Origin: Megascapheus bottae
Taxonomy: Eukaryota; Chordata; Mammalia; Rodentia; Geomyidae
Direction: 5' to 3'
NCBI GenBank assembly: GCA_024803745.1
Contig: JANJXV010000017.1
Coordinates: 331,001 to 395,000, forward strand
Length of the DNA: 64,000 nt
The notes beneath the pieces were generated by a model, which was not told the DNA's origin, did not search any database, and saw nothing but the letters and a program-made list of their open reading frames with translations. Shown here one piece after another: positions 1 to 11,456 of the stretch. Positions within the stretch are counted from its first letter, which is position 1, and every line of letters begins with the position of its first letter. A program made the position numbers and the translations under genes.

Positions 1-799
1 TAATTTGGGGATACTTATATTTGCTGTCATTATTCTTATTCCCAAGAGTTCAACATGTTTTGAATTTAGCAGGCCCAACAGGGAATTCAGTTCACAGCTT
101 TTGATCTTCTCATGTCAGATTCTAGATTAAGAAAACATCAGAATATTATTCTCCTAATTATCTTCTTTCCAAATATGAAGTCTAATGAGAAAATGAAGTG
201 TTTATGTCCCTTCCTCGAATCCATGTATTGTAACCCAGCTTTCAATGTGAATGAATTTGGGCAATAATTATATCAGGATGACAGAACATAGGTGAATGGG
301 TCCATAAAAGCGACCCCAGAAACACCTGTGCATCAGAGAAAAGCTGTTATGAACTAGGAAGGGGTGTGCTCACCAGACACTGGATCTATTGTACCTCCAT
401 GTTAGGATTCCTGGATTCTAGCACTGTGGGAGATAAATTTCTCTTATAAGAACCCAGTCCACAGTATTTTCAGTACTGCTGCATGAGTAAGTGAAGACAT
501 ATGTTATTGAGTTTAATTTAAAAGGAGAGAACAAACTTGAAAAAGTGGATATACTCTATAGTATATGACACTGGGCTAACAATGAGAAATACATCAGACA
601 AATCCCAGTTGAAAGACATTCTGCAAATATATAACCACCCCTGTTCAGATTTTCTAGAGCATCTAGAAATCTAAGAGAATCTTAAAAAAAGTCATAATCA
701 AGGAGATTCCAAGGCCAGCCATGATGGCAGGAGGCAGAGAAGGAGAGGGACTTCAGTTTAAGGTCAGCCCTGACAAGAAGTTAGTAAGACCCTCAACTC
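1..799. other. Unannotated AT-rich sequence
   Basis: No open reading frame, recognisable repeat or RNA gene was found here. The sequence is AT-rich and unstructured, in keeping with old mammalian intergenic or intronic DNA. Confidence 0.5.
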
Positions 800-1000
800 A
801 ACAAATAAGCTAGATGCTTTGGCTACATCTGGTATTCTAGGTACTTGGGAGGCCAAGGTAGGAAGATTGTTGTCTAAGGCTGGCTTTGGGCAAAATGTGT
901 GAAACTCTCTGAAAGATAATTAAAATAAAATAGGCTTGCGGGTTATATTTCATGTGTAGAGTACCTGCCTAAAAAAGTAAGTGTCAGAGACAAGACAATC
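800..1000 (+). repeat. Old B1-like plus ID-like SINE remnant
   Basis: A worn 7SL/B1-like segment (tacttgggaggccaaggtag) is followed by an A/T-rich linker and an ID-like segment (gtagagtacctgcct). The order resembles the B1-ID dimers of squirrel-related and other rodents. It is far more diverged than the IDL-Geo copies elsewhere in the window, so it is probably an older layer. Confidence 0.45.
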
Positions 1001-1539
1001 AAATATAATATGGCAGTCTAGATGGGACACTGAAAGAGAAAGATAGCATTGAGGAAAACAGAAGTATTAAATCTAATTTTGAAGTCCATGGTGGGCACTA
1101 ATACTATTTGAATACTGATTTGTTAGTTGTGATAAACATGTCACATTATGTAAATGTTAATAAGAAAACCTGGATGTGGAATATCTGTAATATCCTTAAA
1201 TAATTCTGTAAATCTAAAATTTCTAACATTAAATATCTATTAAAACAAGTTAAAAATTTGTTTGGGGGTAAATAAAATATTCATTGGTCTTAAGTTTTGT
1301 TTTATGACTTACTCTTTGTGAATAGTCTTATGACTGCAATTAAAAAACATGTTTGATGTGGGATAAGAAGGAATATGATGTATTATGTCTGCGGTTTTCT
1401 GTACTACCTCTGAGAATTCATGTGAAGCATACAGTAGATTTACCTGTGCAATCATGATAAAAGCCTCATTCCTTACAACAGGCAAGTTAAAGAATCAGCC
1501 TTGGTGCCCTTTATTTAGTAAGCTGATGAAGAAAATGTG

Positions 1540-1680
1540 ACATATATACTCAATGGGATATTATTCAGCCATAAAGAAAAATGAAATTACTTCATCTACA
1601 GAAAAATCAAAGGAGACATGTTAAGTGAAATAATTCAGACTAAGAAAGATAAATATCATGTGTTCTCTCTTGTACTTAGA
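1540..1680 (+). repeat. L1 3'-end fragment (end of ORF2)
   Basis: The stretch reads like the well-known end of mammalian L1 ORF2: atggg-atattattcagcc, then gttaagtgaaataattcaga, then tatcatgtgttctctctt. It is 5'-truncated and non-coding here, and runs straight into a Geo module. Confidence 0.75.
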
Positions 1681-1776
1681 AGCTCAAGGGGTAGGGCAGC
1701 AACCTTGAGCTGAAGAGCTCAGGGACAATGCCCAGGCTGAGTTCAAATCCCATTATTAATAAAAAAAAAAAAAGAT
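1681..1776 (+). repeat. Geo-module fragment (5'-truncated 7SL-Geo SINE)
   Basis: Only the right half is present: a ctcaaggggtaggg D-arm-like part, ccttgagctgaagagctcag, and gagttcaaatccc, ending in an A-run. The 'gctgaagagctcaggga' wording is that of the 7SL-Geo family rather than IDL-Geo. The head is missing. Confidence 0.7.
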
Positions 1777-2189
1777 TTCAAACTGTATCTCTATCTGCAC
1801 AATTGCCTTGAATAGTGTAGGTTGAAGAAGGCTGGAGACCTATACAAGTTAAAAAATAATCTTGGATTTGACACCTAATAAAATATTTCCTGACAAGGCT
1901 CTAATGAAACTAAAAATAACTATAAATGAGTCATTTACACCAAGCAGATTCATTCATTGTTAAAAGTGATCAAAATGTTGATGTCAGTGATTAACCTGGT
2001 TCCTATTTCAGATAGGAAATAGCTTGAAAAAAGAATATTCTCATCCTCTCTTCTCATTTGGTGTTGTAAAGGATGTTAAAAGGCTGGATTGATACTTTCA
2101 TGAGGAACTTCTAAAACAACAATAGGCTAATTCCTGCAAAGAATAGTAAGGAGTCCCTGTCAATTTACATAGGCAATATCACAGGTAAG
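1777..2189. other. Unannotated sequence
   Basis: No gene, RNA or repeat was recognised in this AT-rich interval. Confidence 0.4.
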
Positions 2190-2440
2190 GACTTGGCTAT
2201 AGAATATAGATGAAATTAGGAGTCATGTGTCTTCTTTGTTGAAAAAGACCTATACAACTTGTGGGTGGGATGGGAGGAAAAAACTGGGAGAGAGTAAAAG
2301 AAGGGATGACATTGTCCAAAAAAGAAATGTATGCTTTACTGGATTTATGTAACTGTAACCCCTCTGTATATTATCACCTTCACAGTAATTTTTTAAAAAG
2401 AGAGAAAATGACCCCAAAATTGAAAAATAAAAGCACAAAA
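2190..2440 (+). repeat. L1 3' UTR-like segment
   Basis: It contains gatgacattgtccaaaaaag and tgtaacccctctgtatatta followed by an A-rich end. The same wording recurs near 32840-32930, 44050-44140 and 25300-25340, and in reverse near 35200 and 45190. It is therefore a shared 3' end of the resident L1 family. Confidence 0.6.
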
Positions 2441-2906
2441 AAGGGTTATGGGTCTCAAAATTAGACATACCAACAGAAATTCACAAAATTACTATGTTGC
2501 AGAATTTATTCCTAACAATAGCACATGGTAGCTCAAGTTATTTTTTGTGGGCTTGTTAGGTAATGGTCATCAATAATCTTAAATGATCACGTAGCTTCTG
2601 GACTTCTCAGGGAAGGTACTTCAAATACCGCAAAGAGAATTCATTCATAGTCAATTTAACTTTCAATTATCAAGTCATCTAGCATTATACAGTCAGGAAG
2701 CTGCCTTTGAGTTACTTTGACTACTGTACAGAACTGACATCCAGTAATTTCTGTAGTCCTTTTCGTCTAATCAGAAAATACTGTGTATCATTTCAAGTTT
2801 CCATCCTTTCTTTTTTATCATTTAGAGATGATGTGGGTCTTTCCTCTTCCACTTTATTTCTTAAAACTAGGATTGCTATTTTATCACAAAAATTAGAATA
2901 TATTGA

Positions 2907-2995
2907 GTACAGCTGGTTCATATCTGTAATTATAGCTATCCAGGAGGTTGATAGCTGAAGATTCATGATTTGAGGCCAGTCAAAGCAAAGAAGTT
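2907..2995 (+). repeat. 7SL-like SINE head fragment
   Basis: ctgtaattatagctatccag and gaggccagtcaaagcaaag correspond to the left half of the 7SL-Geo SINE. The Geo right half is absent. Confidence 0.5.
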
Positions 2996-3037
2996 ATTGA
3001 AATGTTATTCCTAAAATATCCATCAAAAAAGCAGGTC

Positions 3038-3219
3038 CCGGAGTTTGGCCTAGTGGTCGAGTGCTTGCCTAGCATGCATGAAGACTGGGGCTTGATTCCT
3101 TGATACTACATACATAAAAAAAGCCTGAGGTGGTGGTGTGGCTCAAGTGGTAGGGTTCTAGCTTTGAGAAAACCCGACAGTGCTTAGGCCCTGAGCTCAA
3201 GCTCAGGACTGGCAAAAGA
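3038..3219 (+). repeat. IDL-Geo SINE
   Basis: The left half is ID/tRNA-Ala-like (gtttggcctagtggtcgagt, gcctagcatgcatgaagac) and the right half is Geo (gtggctcaagtggtagggtt ... gctcaagctcaggactggc). The repeat aagcaggtc lies on both sides (3029-3037 and 3220-3228) and is the probable target-site duplication. Confidence 0.9.
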
Positions 3220-3227
3220 AAGCAGGT

Positions 3228-3300
3228 CTGGAAACAAGGCTCAAGTGGTAAAGCACTAGCTGAGAGAGCAAGCTGAGTGTGAGGCCCTGAGTACTGACAC
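3228..3300 (+). repeat. Geo-module fragment
   Basis: ggctcaagtggtaaagcact and gaggccctgagtact match a Geo right half without its head. It lies directly between two IDL-Geo copies. Confidence 0.55.
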
Positions 3301-3316
3301 ACAAAATATAGAACTT

Positions 3317-3507
3317 GGGGCCAGAAGTTTGGTCTAGTGGTAGAGTGCGTGCCTAGCATGCACAAAGACCTGACTTGGATTCCTCAGTGCCACATACATA
3401 GAAAAGTCAGAAATGGTGCTGTGGTTAAAGTGGCAGGGCCCTAGCCTTGAGGAAAGCCCAAGGACGGTGGTCAGGCCCTGAGTTCAAACCCCAGAACGGC
3501 CAATATA
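3317..3507 (+). repeat. IDL-Geo SINE
   Basis: A full two-part copy: ID-like head with gtctagtggtagagtgcgtg, linker ccacatacatagaaaag, and Geo half ending caaaccccagaacggcc. It has no clear A-tail, so it may be older than its neighbours. Confidence 0.88.
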
Positions 3508-3511
3508 CATT

Positions 3512-6500
3512 ATATTACTTAACTATCACTTCTAGAACTCTTAGGGATGTCCTTCCATTCAATAGGCCAGTCAAAAACTGGGTTCAGTTATGTTTATTTT
3601 AAGAGAAGTAGATGTTAATTCTAACTTTGTACTACTATTCTGCCCACTTCTAGAGTGCTATGTGTGGTCTGCTGATGAGCATTTCCCTTGGTTAGAAGGA
3701 AAGAAGTCTCAACCTACTGTTGTCACAGTAGATAAGCAGTGGGGCACATGAAAGGAGTTTGTGGGCCACTTAGGTTCAAAAATGCTCTCTGCTGATTCAG
3801 CTAACAGGAACTAATGGAAGCATAAAAACCCAGGCTCATTAATGAATCTCTGGCTCCCAGCACCCTGGTGGGAGGGTGTTTGAGAAAGAAACCGAGTGTA
3901 ATGGCTTCTACTTATACTTCTTCGAATCACATGTGCATCATACACACAAACATGTGCATATAAATACACACAGAAAGATACATACACATACATAAACACA
4001 CTACATATTTGTGTAATGACTTGGAGAAAATGATTATAGTAAATTTGTTCTCTATATATTTTGACTATCTTTAATTTTTTATAAAAATCTTCATGGGTGC
4101 TTCATGTTTTTATCCCCACTGACAAACACTTGTTATATGCAAAGTACGTTTGGTAAGTACTACTACAAGATCAAAAATGAGAATAATAAATTGCATGTAA
4201 GATATTCAGAGTTATTAAACTAGAAAGTAACACATGTGAACAAAGAAATTAGTTATGAAAATCCCTCTTAAAAATGTCCTGGTAAATCATAATGTACCTT
4301 TTTTCATAGGAAATTCTTATTTTGAAAGTAGATAGACTTTTTATTCTCCTCCTGATTATGAGTTTTCACTTTCTCTATTGCTTGGAAAGATCCTTCTCTG
4401 CCATTCAACTCTATCACAAACTGATTGATGGATGCATCAGGACTGGATGCCTCTGGAGACAGAGCTCCATTGGTCTAGGTAGTTGCTAAAGCCAAAAGCA
4501 GTGATTCAAATAAATGGATAGATGCAAACAGTGACTGACTGGCACTGCTTAAGAGAGAAACCAAAGAATCAGAAGTGATATTGTTATATGTACTTTGGAT
4601 AAATGAACTCTTGTCCCTCCCAGTTTTGATTCTGAATTTATTTTTTGTCTTTTCCATGCCAACAGGTCCACATCTTTGGGAGTTTCATGGTGGTAGGTTG
4701 ATTCTTCTTATTTGTCAACTTCTTAGATCCTCTTTGAAAAAATATTTGAGACAAACTTTATTTTCTATGGAACCAGGAGAAACAAAACAAACAGATTAAT
4801 TTAATTTTAACACCTGTTTCTCTCATTTCCTCCATCATAGGGAAAGGATACTTTCGTGTTTCTGGTCATCTATTGAAGCTGACAAAAAGGACACTGGGGT
4901 AGATATGTGAATTATATGAAAAGAAGAGCAAGAAGCTTTGGAAAACGTTTTGGAAATGAAGGTGAGATTTCTCTTAATTAGGAAACATGCGAATTAATGA
5001 CACCTGCCATCTCACCATTCTCCTGGGAGAAGAGAAAATCTCGGAAGGGAATGGTTAGCTTGAAATCCTGTGCACTGGCTTCTAGAATTGGCAGAGGTCT
5101 CTAGATCGCATTTTCTCAGCATCGACGTGGTATGTGTTCTTTGAGCAATTTCATATCAAACAAAATTGGATAGCGAAATAAGAATATACTTATTCTTTAT
5201 AAGTTTTATAACCGAACAACATTCATAACAAATCCAAATGATGGTTTTGTTTTCATTTTTGCTATGAATTTAGGGCAGATGCCACCAGCTACTGGCCAAT
5301 TCAGTCACAAATCATCCTGTTTCATACCCACAAACAAAAAATCCACTGGACTGGTTTGAGGAACGCAAAAACAAGGGCTTCCAAAAGTTGATCTCATTTT
5401 CCCTTTGGATATTGATGGTATTGACGGCTTCAGTTTTCAGATGTTATTTTTATGGTCTTTTGTAAACACACAAAAGAACCATATTTAAGTTAGCTATGAA
5501 TAATATAGTGTTGTCTAGGGTAAGTGATTGTCACAATACCAACAGCAGATGCTATGGCCATCTATGTCCGTTGATTTTTGTCAAACAATTTCTTTTGTTT
5601 TTAATCCACATACCATCTGTTTAACAGCTTTCTCCATTGATTTCTGATTATTTCATCACAGAGGAGCAGTATAGATTATATCCTATTCACTCATCTTTTT
5701 AATTTTGTTAAGTACTCATGCTAGTTATTATAGGGAAAGCTAGTGAGCCATTGTAATCCATTAGGACAACCTGAAATACACACTTCTCCCAACTGCTCAA
5801 GGAAGGAAATGATTTCTGAAAACAGATGTCCTCTGACCTGCTAATAATGAAAATCAATATTGGTAATCCCTATGTTTTGGTAAGGCACAAAAGAGATCAC
5901 ACTGCTGTACAGAAGGAGCCTGAGGCACTTCTATGTGATCAGAAACTGGATCTGACAGATTCTTCTACAGTCAAGTTTTTCAGTCTTGGCAGTACTGCCA
6001 TTTGGAACTAGGTAATAATGTGCCTGTGAAGATGTTCTGTGTCGTATAGAATCTTGGTCAGCATCTGTGCATACTGTGAGTGGTCCTTTCAATAAAATGC
6101 GAACTCTAGAGATCATCTGAGAGGTAACTCTCCACTCAAGAGAACTGATATCAACCATCTCTCTACAGTAGTATGCTGTAAGCCCTTATAAAGTAGTAAA
6201 TTTTTATCCTATAAACTCTTAAAATTCCATTTTTATGAACTAGAACAAACTCAAGTTATCCTTCCAAGAATGGTTATTGGTTACCAGTGAAGATGTTCTA
6301 TGAATGGGCAAGTGGTGTTGTTAGAAGAAAGAGATATGTGAATGATATGCTTTTCCCCTGCCCGGCTCTGCAGTGTCCAAGTGAAGATAGACAAATCATC
6401 ATTAGTAATATTTATCAGTAAGTGCAGGGCATTGCTTACTATCTCTGATTTTAAGGGTTTTGTCAGTATCTGGCCATTCCAGATATTTTCAGTGACTTCT

Positions 6501-8271
6501 CATGGAGCCTTAACCTGAGTAACTTCAAAAATAAAGATTGAATATAAATTGTATATAAATAAAAAACACCTTTTCCTCATATCTAAGAGAAGTGATTCTC
6601 AAAGGAGAATTGGGTCCTTGGTACAGGTCAGGATTATTCTCACAAGTTCTAATACAGTTTTGTATTAGGGGTGTGTGTGTTGTGTGTGTGTAACTACTTT
6701 GGGATTATCCAGAATCGTGATGATGATGAATAGTGACAATATCTACCCTGCATGAAGTTTATATTTCTCTTTCAGATAAACATTTCGTGAAGTGCGTTAA
6801 CCTACTTCAACAGCAATAACAAAAAAATCCCTGTAAATTATTATTGTTTCCATAATGAAAGAAATGATGCTGAAAGAATTTAATAATTTGCTCAAGTTCA
6901 TGCAATTGACACTGGCAGTCCAAAACAGTACTGTTTTTGCAAAGTGGAATTTTTTAACCATCATTCAATTTCCCAACCTATGGGAAAAAAAACAACACCA
7001 AAACCCCCTCTCAGAAGCATGGGGAAGTAGGCTTTTCTAAGAACATCAGAATTTCTGTAGACCCCTGAGTCTGTATGGTTTCTCAGAAGCAGGCACAGGG
7101 GAGCATTTAGGTGTAAAGTTGATCTTTGTCATTTCTTAGACAGTGCATCTTCCAGCTCCATAAACAGGGAATGGGTGGTGCAGTGCTGCCTGAGGGGCTA
7201 GGTTCATAAAAATGACTTTTTACTCAGCACCACAAAGAACATTTTCCTCTTTAAATATGCAGAGGCACTACAGCAAGTATCACAAATTCATTCTGGTAAT
7301 ACAACCAACAACACTTAATTATCAGTTCCACAAGAAAATTAGGTGAGAAAATTACTTGTCTTTTTATATTTATTTCCAAAAGAATTCAAAGAAGATAATG
7401 ATTTAACTACCACAGCACATTACATACAAATTACTTATACCTTTTATATGTTTTTCTCCCACTCTCTCTTTCTCTTTTTTCCTTTAGCTACAGATATGCC
7501 TGTTCCTCTGTTTTGCTATTTGTATGGACATTCAGTAGAGGAATTTGGGTGCTATCTTGAGGAATCTAAGGCTGTCAGACATTTAAGGTGGTGACAGTCT
7601 GTAGCACTAGCAGAGATACCTTCATGAACACATCAATCTGAGTGGATACTCTTAAACACACAGGAGGCTCATTTCCTAAGATGACATGGAGCTGCCCTAT
7701 GCTGCTTCTCTGGGGCTGCTGTAGATTTAGTATTTCACATTCTGAGAAATATTCTGGAGAGAACCTATGGTTTCTCTTCGATATTTTCAGGAAGCAATGA
7801 TTTTTTTAGCTATTTTGCCATGAACAATTATTGACCATAGCTTGGTTTCCTCTTCTAGTTTAATTGTTTATGAGCATCTTTATTCTCAGTATATAGCAAT
7901 AGAGAGAAGGGAAGGAAAGTGACTCAATGCCTTTACCTAGAGAAGAAGACGCAAAGTGCTATGTGAAGGTTATTGCAATCCTGTTGGCAGCTATGCTCTT
8001 AACAATTTTGGCTATCCAGCTTTCAAAATGAGAATAACTAAATAGTCCAGAGTTTATGTAATCTAGTGTTTCCCAAACCAAAATCCAAGAATGAGTCAGG
8101 AAACACAAAGAGGTCAGCAATTGCTTCAACTAAAGGTAGAACTGCTCAGATCTGTCTGAATATTGTCAGGCAGAAGTAAGGACTTCTGCTACCAAGTTTA
8201 ATCTGTTTGTTTATTTTGTTTGGGGTTTCAGTTTAGAATTGTGGATTTTTAAAAAATAAATTGCACTCTTT
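3512..8271. other. 4.8 kb repeat-poor stretch
   Basis: I see no SINE, L1 or gene in this interval apart from a short interrupted GT run near 6668-6692. Open reading frames are all under about 85 codons and carry no family signature I recognise. In a window otherwise saturated with SINEs, a gap this long is noticeable; it may be older unique DNA or hold conserved non-coding elements. Confidence 0.4.
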
Positions 8272-8500
8272 CTTGGTGCCAGTCCTATGGCTTGAACTCA
8301 GGGCCCAAAAGCTGTCCTTTAGCTTTTTTGCTCAAGGCTAGTGCTCTTATCTCTTGAACCCCAGCTTTGGCTTTTTGGTGGTTAATTGGTGATAAGAGTC
8401 TCATGGGCTTTCCTCATTGTGCTGACTTCAAACCATGATCCTCAGTTCTCAGCCTCCTGAGTAGCTAGGATTTTAGGCATGTAACACTGACACTCAGCTA
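8272..8500 (-). repeat. 7SL-Geo SINE
   Basis: On the plus strand the Geo half comes first (gcttgaactcagggc, gctcaaggctagtgctctta), then the linker (ggtggttaattggtgataag), then the reversed 7SL head (ctcagcctcctgagtagcta). This order means minus-strand orientation. Confidence 0.88.
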
Positions 8501-8518
8501 AACTGCACATTCTTTTTT

Positions 8519-9080
8519 GACAGTAGCACTACGATTTATTAAATGAGTACAGGCACTGGGGCTTGCTCTTGATGTACAGTGCATAAACATTCTGCCAATT
8601 CTTCTTGAGCAACAACACCAAAACATTGATAACAAAGTCGTTGTTGTACACAAGTTCATCATCCATCATTTTCATACGATCAACAACAATAGTCAAGACA
8701 CTGCATCTTCTTCATCTGGAACTTGATAGTGGACTTTACAACATCTACTTTGGCCACCATGTTTTTACTGTGTGTGAACAGAGATGGGAATTTGCCAGTC
8801 TTATTCAGGCTTGGGCCCAGGATTCATAGAATCTGCTTGCTAAGAGACTCTGAAGTGAGAAAGGCAGCTTGCCAGCCTCTTAACCAATTTCTTATTGAGC
8901 TTCTTCAGTGCATCAGTAACTATGTGGGGATATTCACAGTCTTGGCCTTATCACGATGCTACTGGTCCACCAGAATGCACATGGAGAAGGTAGGCCTTAA
9001 AGTGCTTGTCCTTCTGGGGGTCTTAGTTCTTCAAGCTGATCTGCAGCTCTACCATCTCCACTTTAACATATCTACAGCCA
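8519..9080 (-). pseudogene. RPL10A: RPL10A processed pseudogene
   Basis: Read on the minus strand, segments match large-subunit ribosomal protein L10a (uL1 family). They include the stretch ending ELQISLKN (near 9020-9060), a VDIPHMD-region relic, LGPGLNKAGKFPS-like residues (near 8780-8820), and a C-terminal block beginning LLKKNWQN (near 8570-8610). Frames are broken: the codon after LKN, normally tyrosine, is a stop (TAA, complement of 9023-9025). No introns separate segments that are exonic in the parent, and an AATAAA-like signal and a short A-run lie near the 3' end (about 8513-8540), so it is a processed copy. The N-terminal part is degraded or missing. It cannot make uL1; the functional gene must lie elsewhere. 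Confidence 0.85.
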
Positions 9081-9189
9081 CCTAAAGTCTGAGCACTACA
9101 GTTATCAAACTTCTGCTCTAGTTCAGCATTAATACTTCAAAGCTGAGTCTCCCAGAAGGGACATGATATTCCAACTAGAATCACAATGA

Positions 9190-9545
9190 GCCTCAAGTAA
9201 GATACACTTTACATTTTGCTCTTCACTCTCTTAATTTTTGTCAACATTAGGATTCATTTCAGCCCACGGTAATTGAATAATTTAGATGCAAAAATAAGTG
9301 TGTCAAATGTTTAAGATTACCATAAATTACACAGAACAGCCTTCCTTCCACAGAAAAACTAGTATTTCTCCTGAAATACACAGAGAATTGTGATTTGTAA
9401 ATTGCATTGTTTGAACTGGGCATTTTCTGTTCATAATTTTTAAGAATCATCAGAAATCGCTTTCTAATCAGTGTTATGAACTACCTTCTTCCAGTTATGA
9501 ATACTACAACCAGAGAGATTATATAACTTGCCCAAGGTCACATAG
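9190..9545. other. Unannotated sequence
   Basis: Unique AT-rich sequence with no recognised gene or repeat. Confidence 0.4.
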
Positions 9546-9561
9546 AAAATTACAGAACTAG

Positions 9562-9753
9562 GGGCCAGGAGTTTGGCCTAGTGGTAGAGTGCTTGCCTAG
9601 CATGCACAAGGCCCAGGTTCGATTCCTCCGTACCACATAGAAAAAAAAAAAAAAGCTAGAAGTGGTGCTGAGGCTCTAGCCTCAGTTGTAAAGCTTTAGC
9701 CTTGAGAAAGGGCACTGAGCTCAAGCCAGGACTAGCAATAAAAAAAAAAAAAT
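9562..9753 (+). repeat. IDL-Geo SINE with perfect 16-bp TSD
   Basis: Head gtttggcctagtggtagagt, linker with a long A-run, and a Geo half that is partly rearranged (ggctctagcctcagttgtaa). It is flanked by perfect copies of aaaattacagaactag at 9546-9561 and 9754-9769. The A-rich start of the duplication is typical of L1-driven insertion. Confidence 0.93.
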
Positions 9754-10129
9754 AAAATTACAGAACTAGTTGTTAGGTTTGGGACTCCTTCCTTGGTCTC
9801 TGATTCCTTCTCATCTCTTTCTTTACTTATTCAAATTTATGTATGCCCACTAATGAAATATTAAAACATATGGAAATAGTATCAATTTAACATGTGCTAA
9901 GAATTTCTCATGTGTCTTCTGTTAGACTATACAGTAATTGAAACAACACAACATATTCAACAATGCATACCGAAAGCGTGATAATCACTTTCTGGGACAT
10001 GAATTGTAAGGAATCAGCAACATTGCTGAAACAGCATAGAGGAATATAATACAAATGAGTGTGGTTGAAAGACACTCCAGTGAAAGTGAACTTTGAGTTG
10101 GACTAGAAAGTGCATTAAAACTAGCATTG

Positions 10130-10196
10130 TGTTGTGGATTCTCAGCCTTAGGTGTGCTAAGCCTGAGCTCTACCATTGAACCACGCTCCTAGCACC
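10130..10196 (-). repeat. Old ID-like fragment
   Basis: gtgctaagcctgagctctac and cattgaaccacgctcctag are the reverse of an ID element's D-arm region. It stands alone and is diverged. Confidence 0.5.
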
Positions 10197-10389
10197 TACA
10201 TTTCTTAAAGGCACTAGGGTTGATTCAACTAAAATAAAACCTTGAATAGGATGGAAGCTCCAAGAAGACTGAAACGATCTCTAATTTCTTGCTGCTGTAT
10301 CCATATGCCTAGACTGAAGTATGGCACACACCAGGCAATCACAGATGCGTGTATGCGCTATGCAAAGGAATGAATAAATAATTTGGGGT

Positions 10390-10635
10390 GTCAAGCACCC
10401 ATGCCTCATGCCTGTATTCCTAGCTACTCAGTCTCAGATAAGAAGATCATAGTCAAAATCAGTCTGAACAAAAATATTATATATATATATATATTCAGTC
10501 TGAGCAGCAAAGTTCATGAGAATCTTATTTCCAATTAACCACAAAAAGCCAGAAATGAAAATGTGGCTTAAGTGATAGAGTGCCAACCTCAGTAACAATG
10601 GTAAAGGATAGCACTCAGGCTTTTAAAGCCCCTAA
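10390..10635 (+). repeat. 7SL-Geo SINE with internal AT repeat
   Basis: The head (catgcctgtattcctagcta) and the linker (cttatttccaattaaccac) flank an (AT)n run at about 10472-10494, with a partial repeat of cagtctga on each side. The Geo half (atgtggcttaagtgatagag) is worn. Confidence 0.7.
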
Positions 10636-11233
10636 ATAAATCTTGATTTTCTATTACTGAAAAACCTCACCTCCAACTTTTCTTCATAAACTTTGTGTTT
10701 GTTTTGTTGAAAATTTTCTCCCAGTGCTCTATGAATTATGTATGTACTAAATATTAATTTTCTAAGGCTAAAAGCATCATCTGATTATATTACAATATAA
10801 AAGTGTTTACCACAGGGTAAAATGACATGTGAGTGTCACAAATTCTATTTGGTGATCAAATCTTAAGTTCTAAATTTTTAAAAAATTATAAAAATAGAAT
10901 ACCCCAGCTACATAAAGCAATATGTAAAGCTAAGCACCACAACTCTAAGACTTTGAAATCTATGATGCTCTGAAACTTAAAATTCTTTTTAAAAACAATC
11001 ATTTAGCTTTATTTCCAACTCTAGAATCAGGTCACATGCATTCAATAAAATAGAATCAATATTCAATGAGTCAAAGAGAAAAGGTTGGTTTCATAGGGGT
11101 AATGGAGGCTGAGAAAGCAGAAACAAAAAAGAAAAGTATCATTTTAAAATTTCTGAAACCTTTAAGAGCCAATATGAAGCCACAAGCAGAACATTTTATG
11201 CTTGATTTCATGAATTTAAAAATATGGGTAGAA

Positions 11234-11446
11234 GGGCCGGGAGATTGGCCTAGTGGTTAAAGTGCTTGCCTAGCATGCACGAAGACCCGGGTTCCATTCC
11301 TCGGTACCACATACATAGAAAAAAGCCAGAAGTGGTGCTGAGGCTCAAGTGGTAGACTTCTAGCCTTGAGAAAGTCCAAGGACAGTGCTCAGGCCCTGAG
11401 CTCAAGCCCAGGACTGGCAAAAAAAATAAATAAATAAAATAAAAAA
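11234..11446 (+). repeat. IDL-Geo SINE
   Basis: A well-preserved copy with head, linker and Geo half and an A-rich (AAAT)n tail. The flanks repeat as atatgggtagaa (11222-11233) and aaatgggtagaa ending at 11456, which is a probable TSD. Confidence 0.93.
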
Positions 11447-11456
11447 ATGGGTAGAA

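Noticed and set aside
8723..9085. A 120-codon open frame on the plus strand
   Set aside because: It is the antisense of the RPL10A pseudogene and has no protein signature of its own.
9562..9640. True tRNA-Ala genes
   Set aside because: The ID-like heads have A and B boxes but always lead into Geo and A-tails with TSDs, so they are SINEs.
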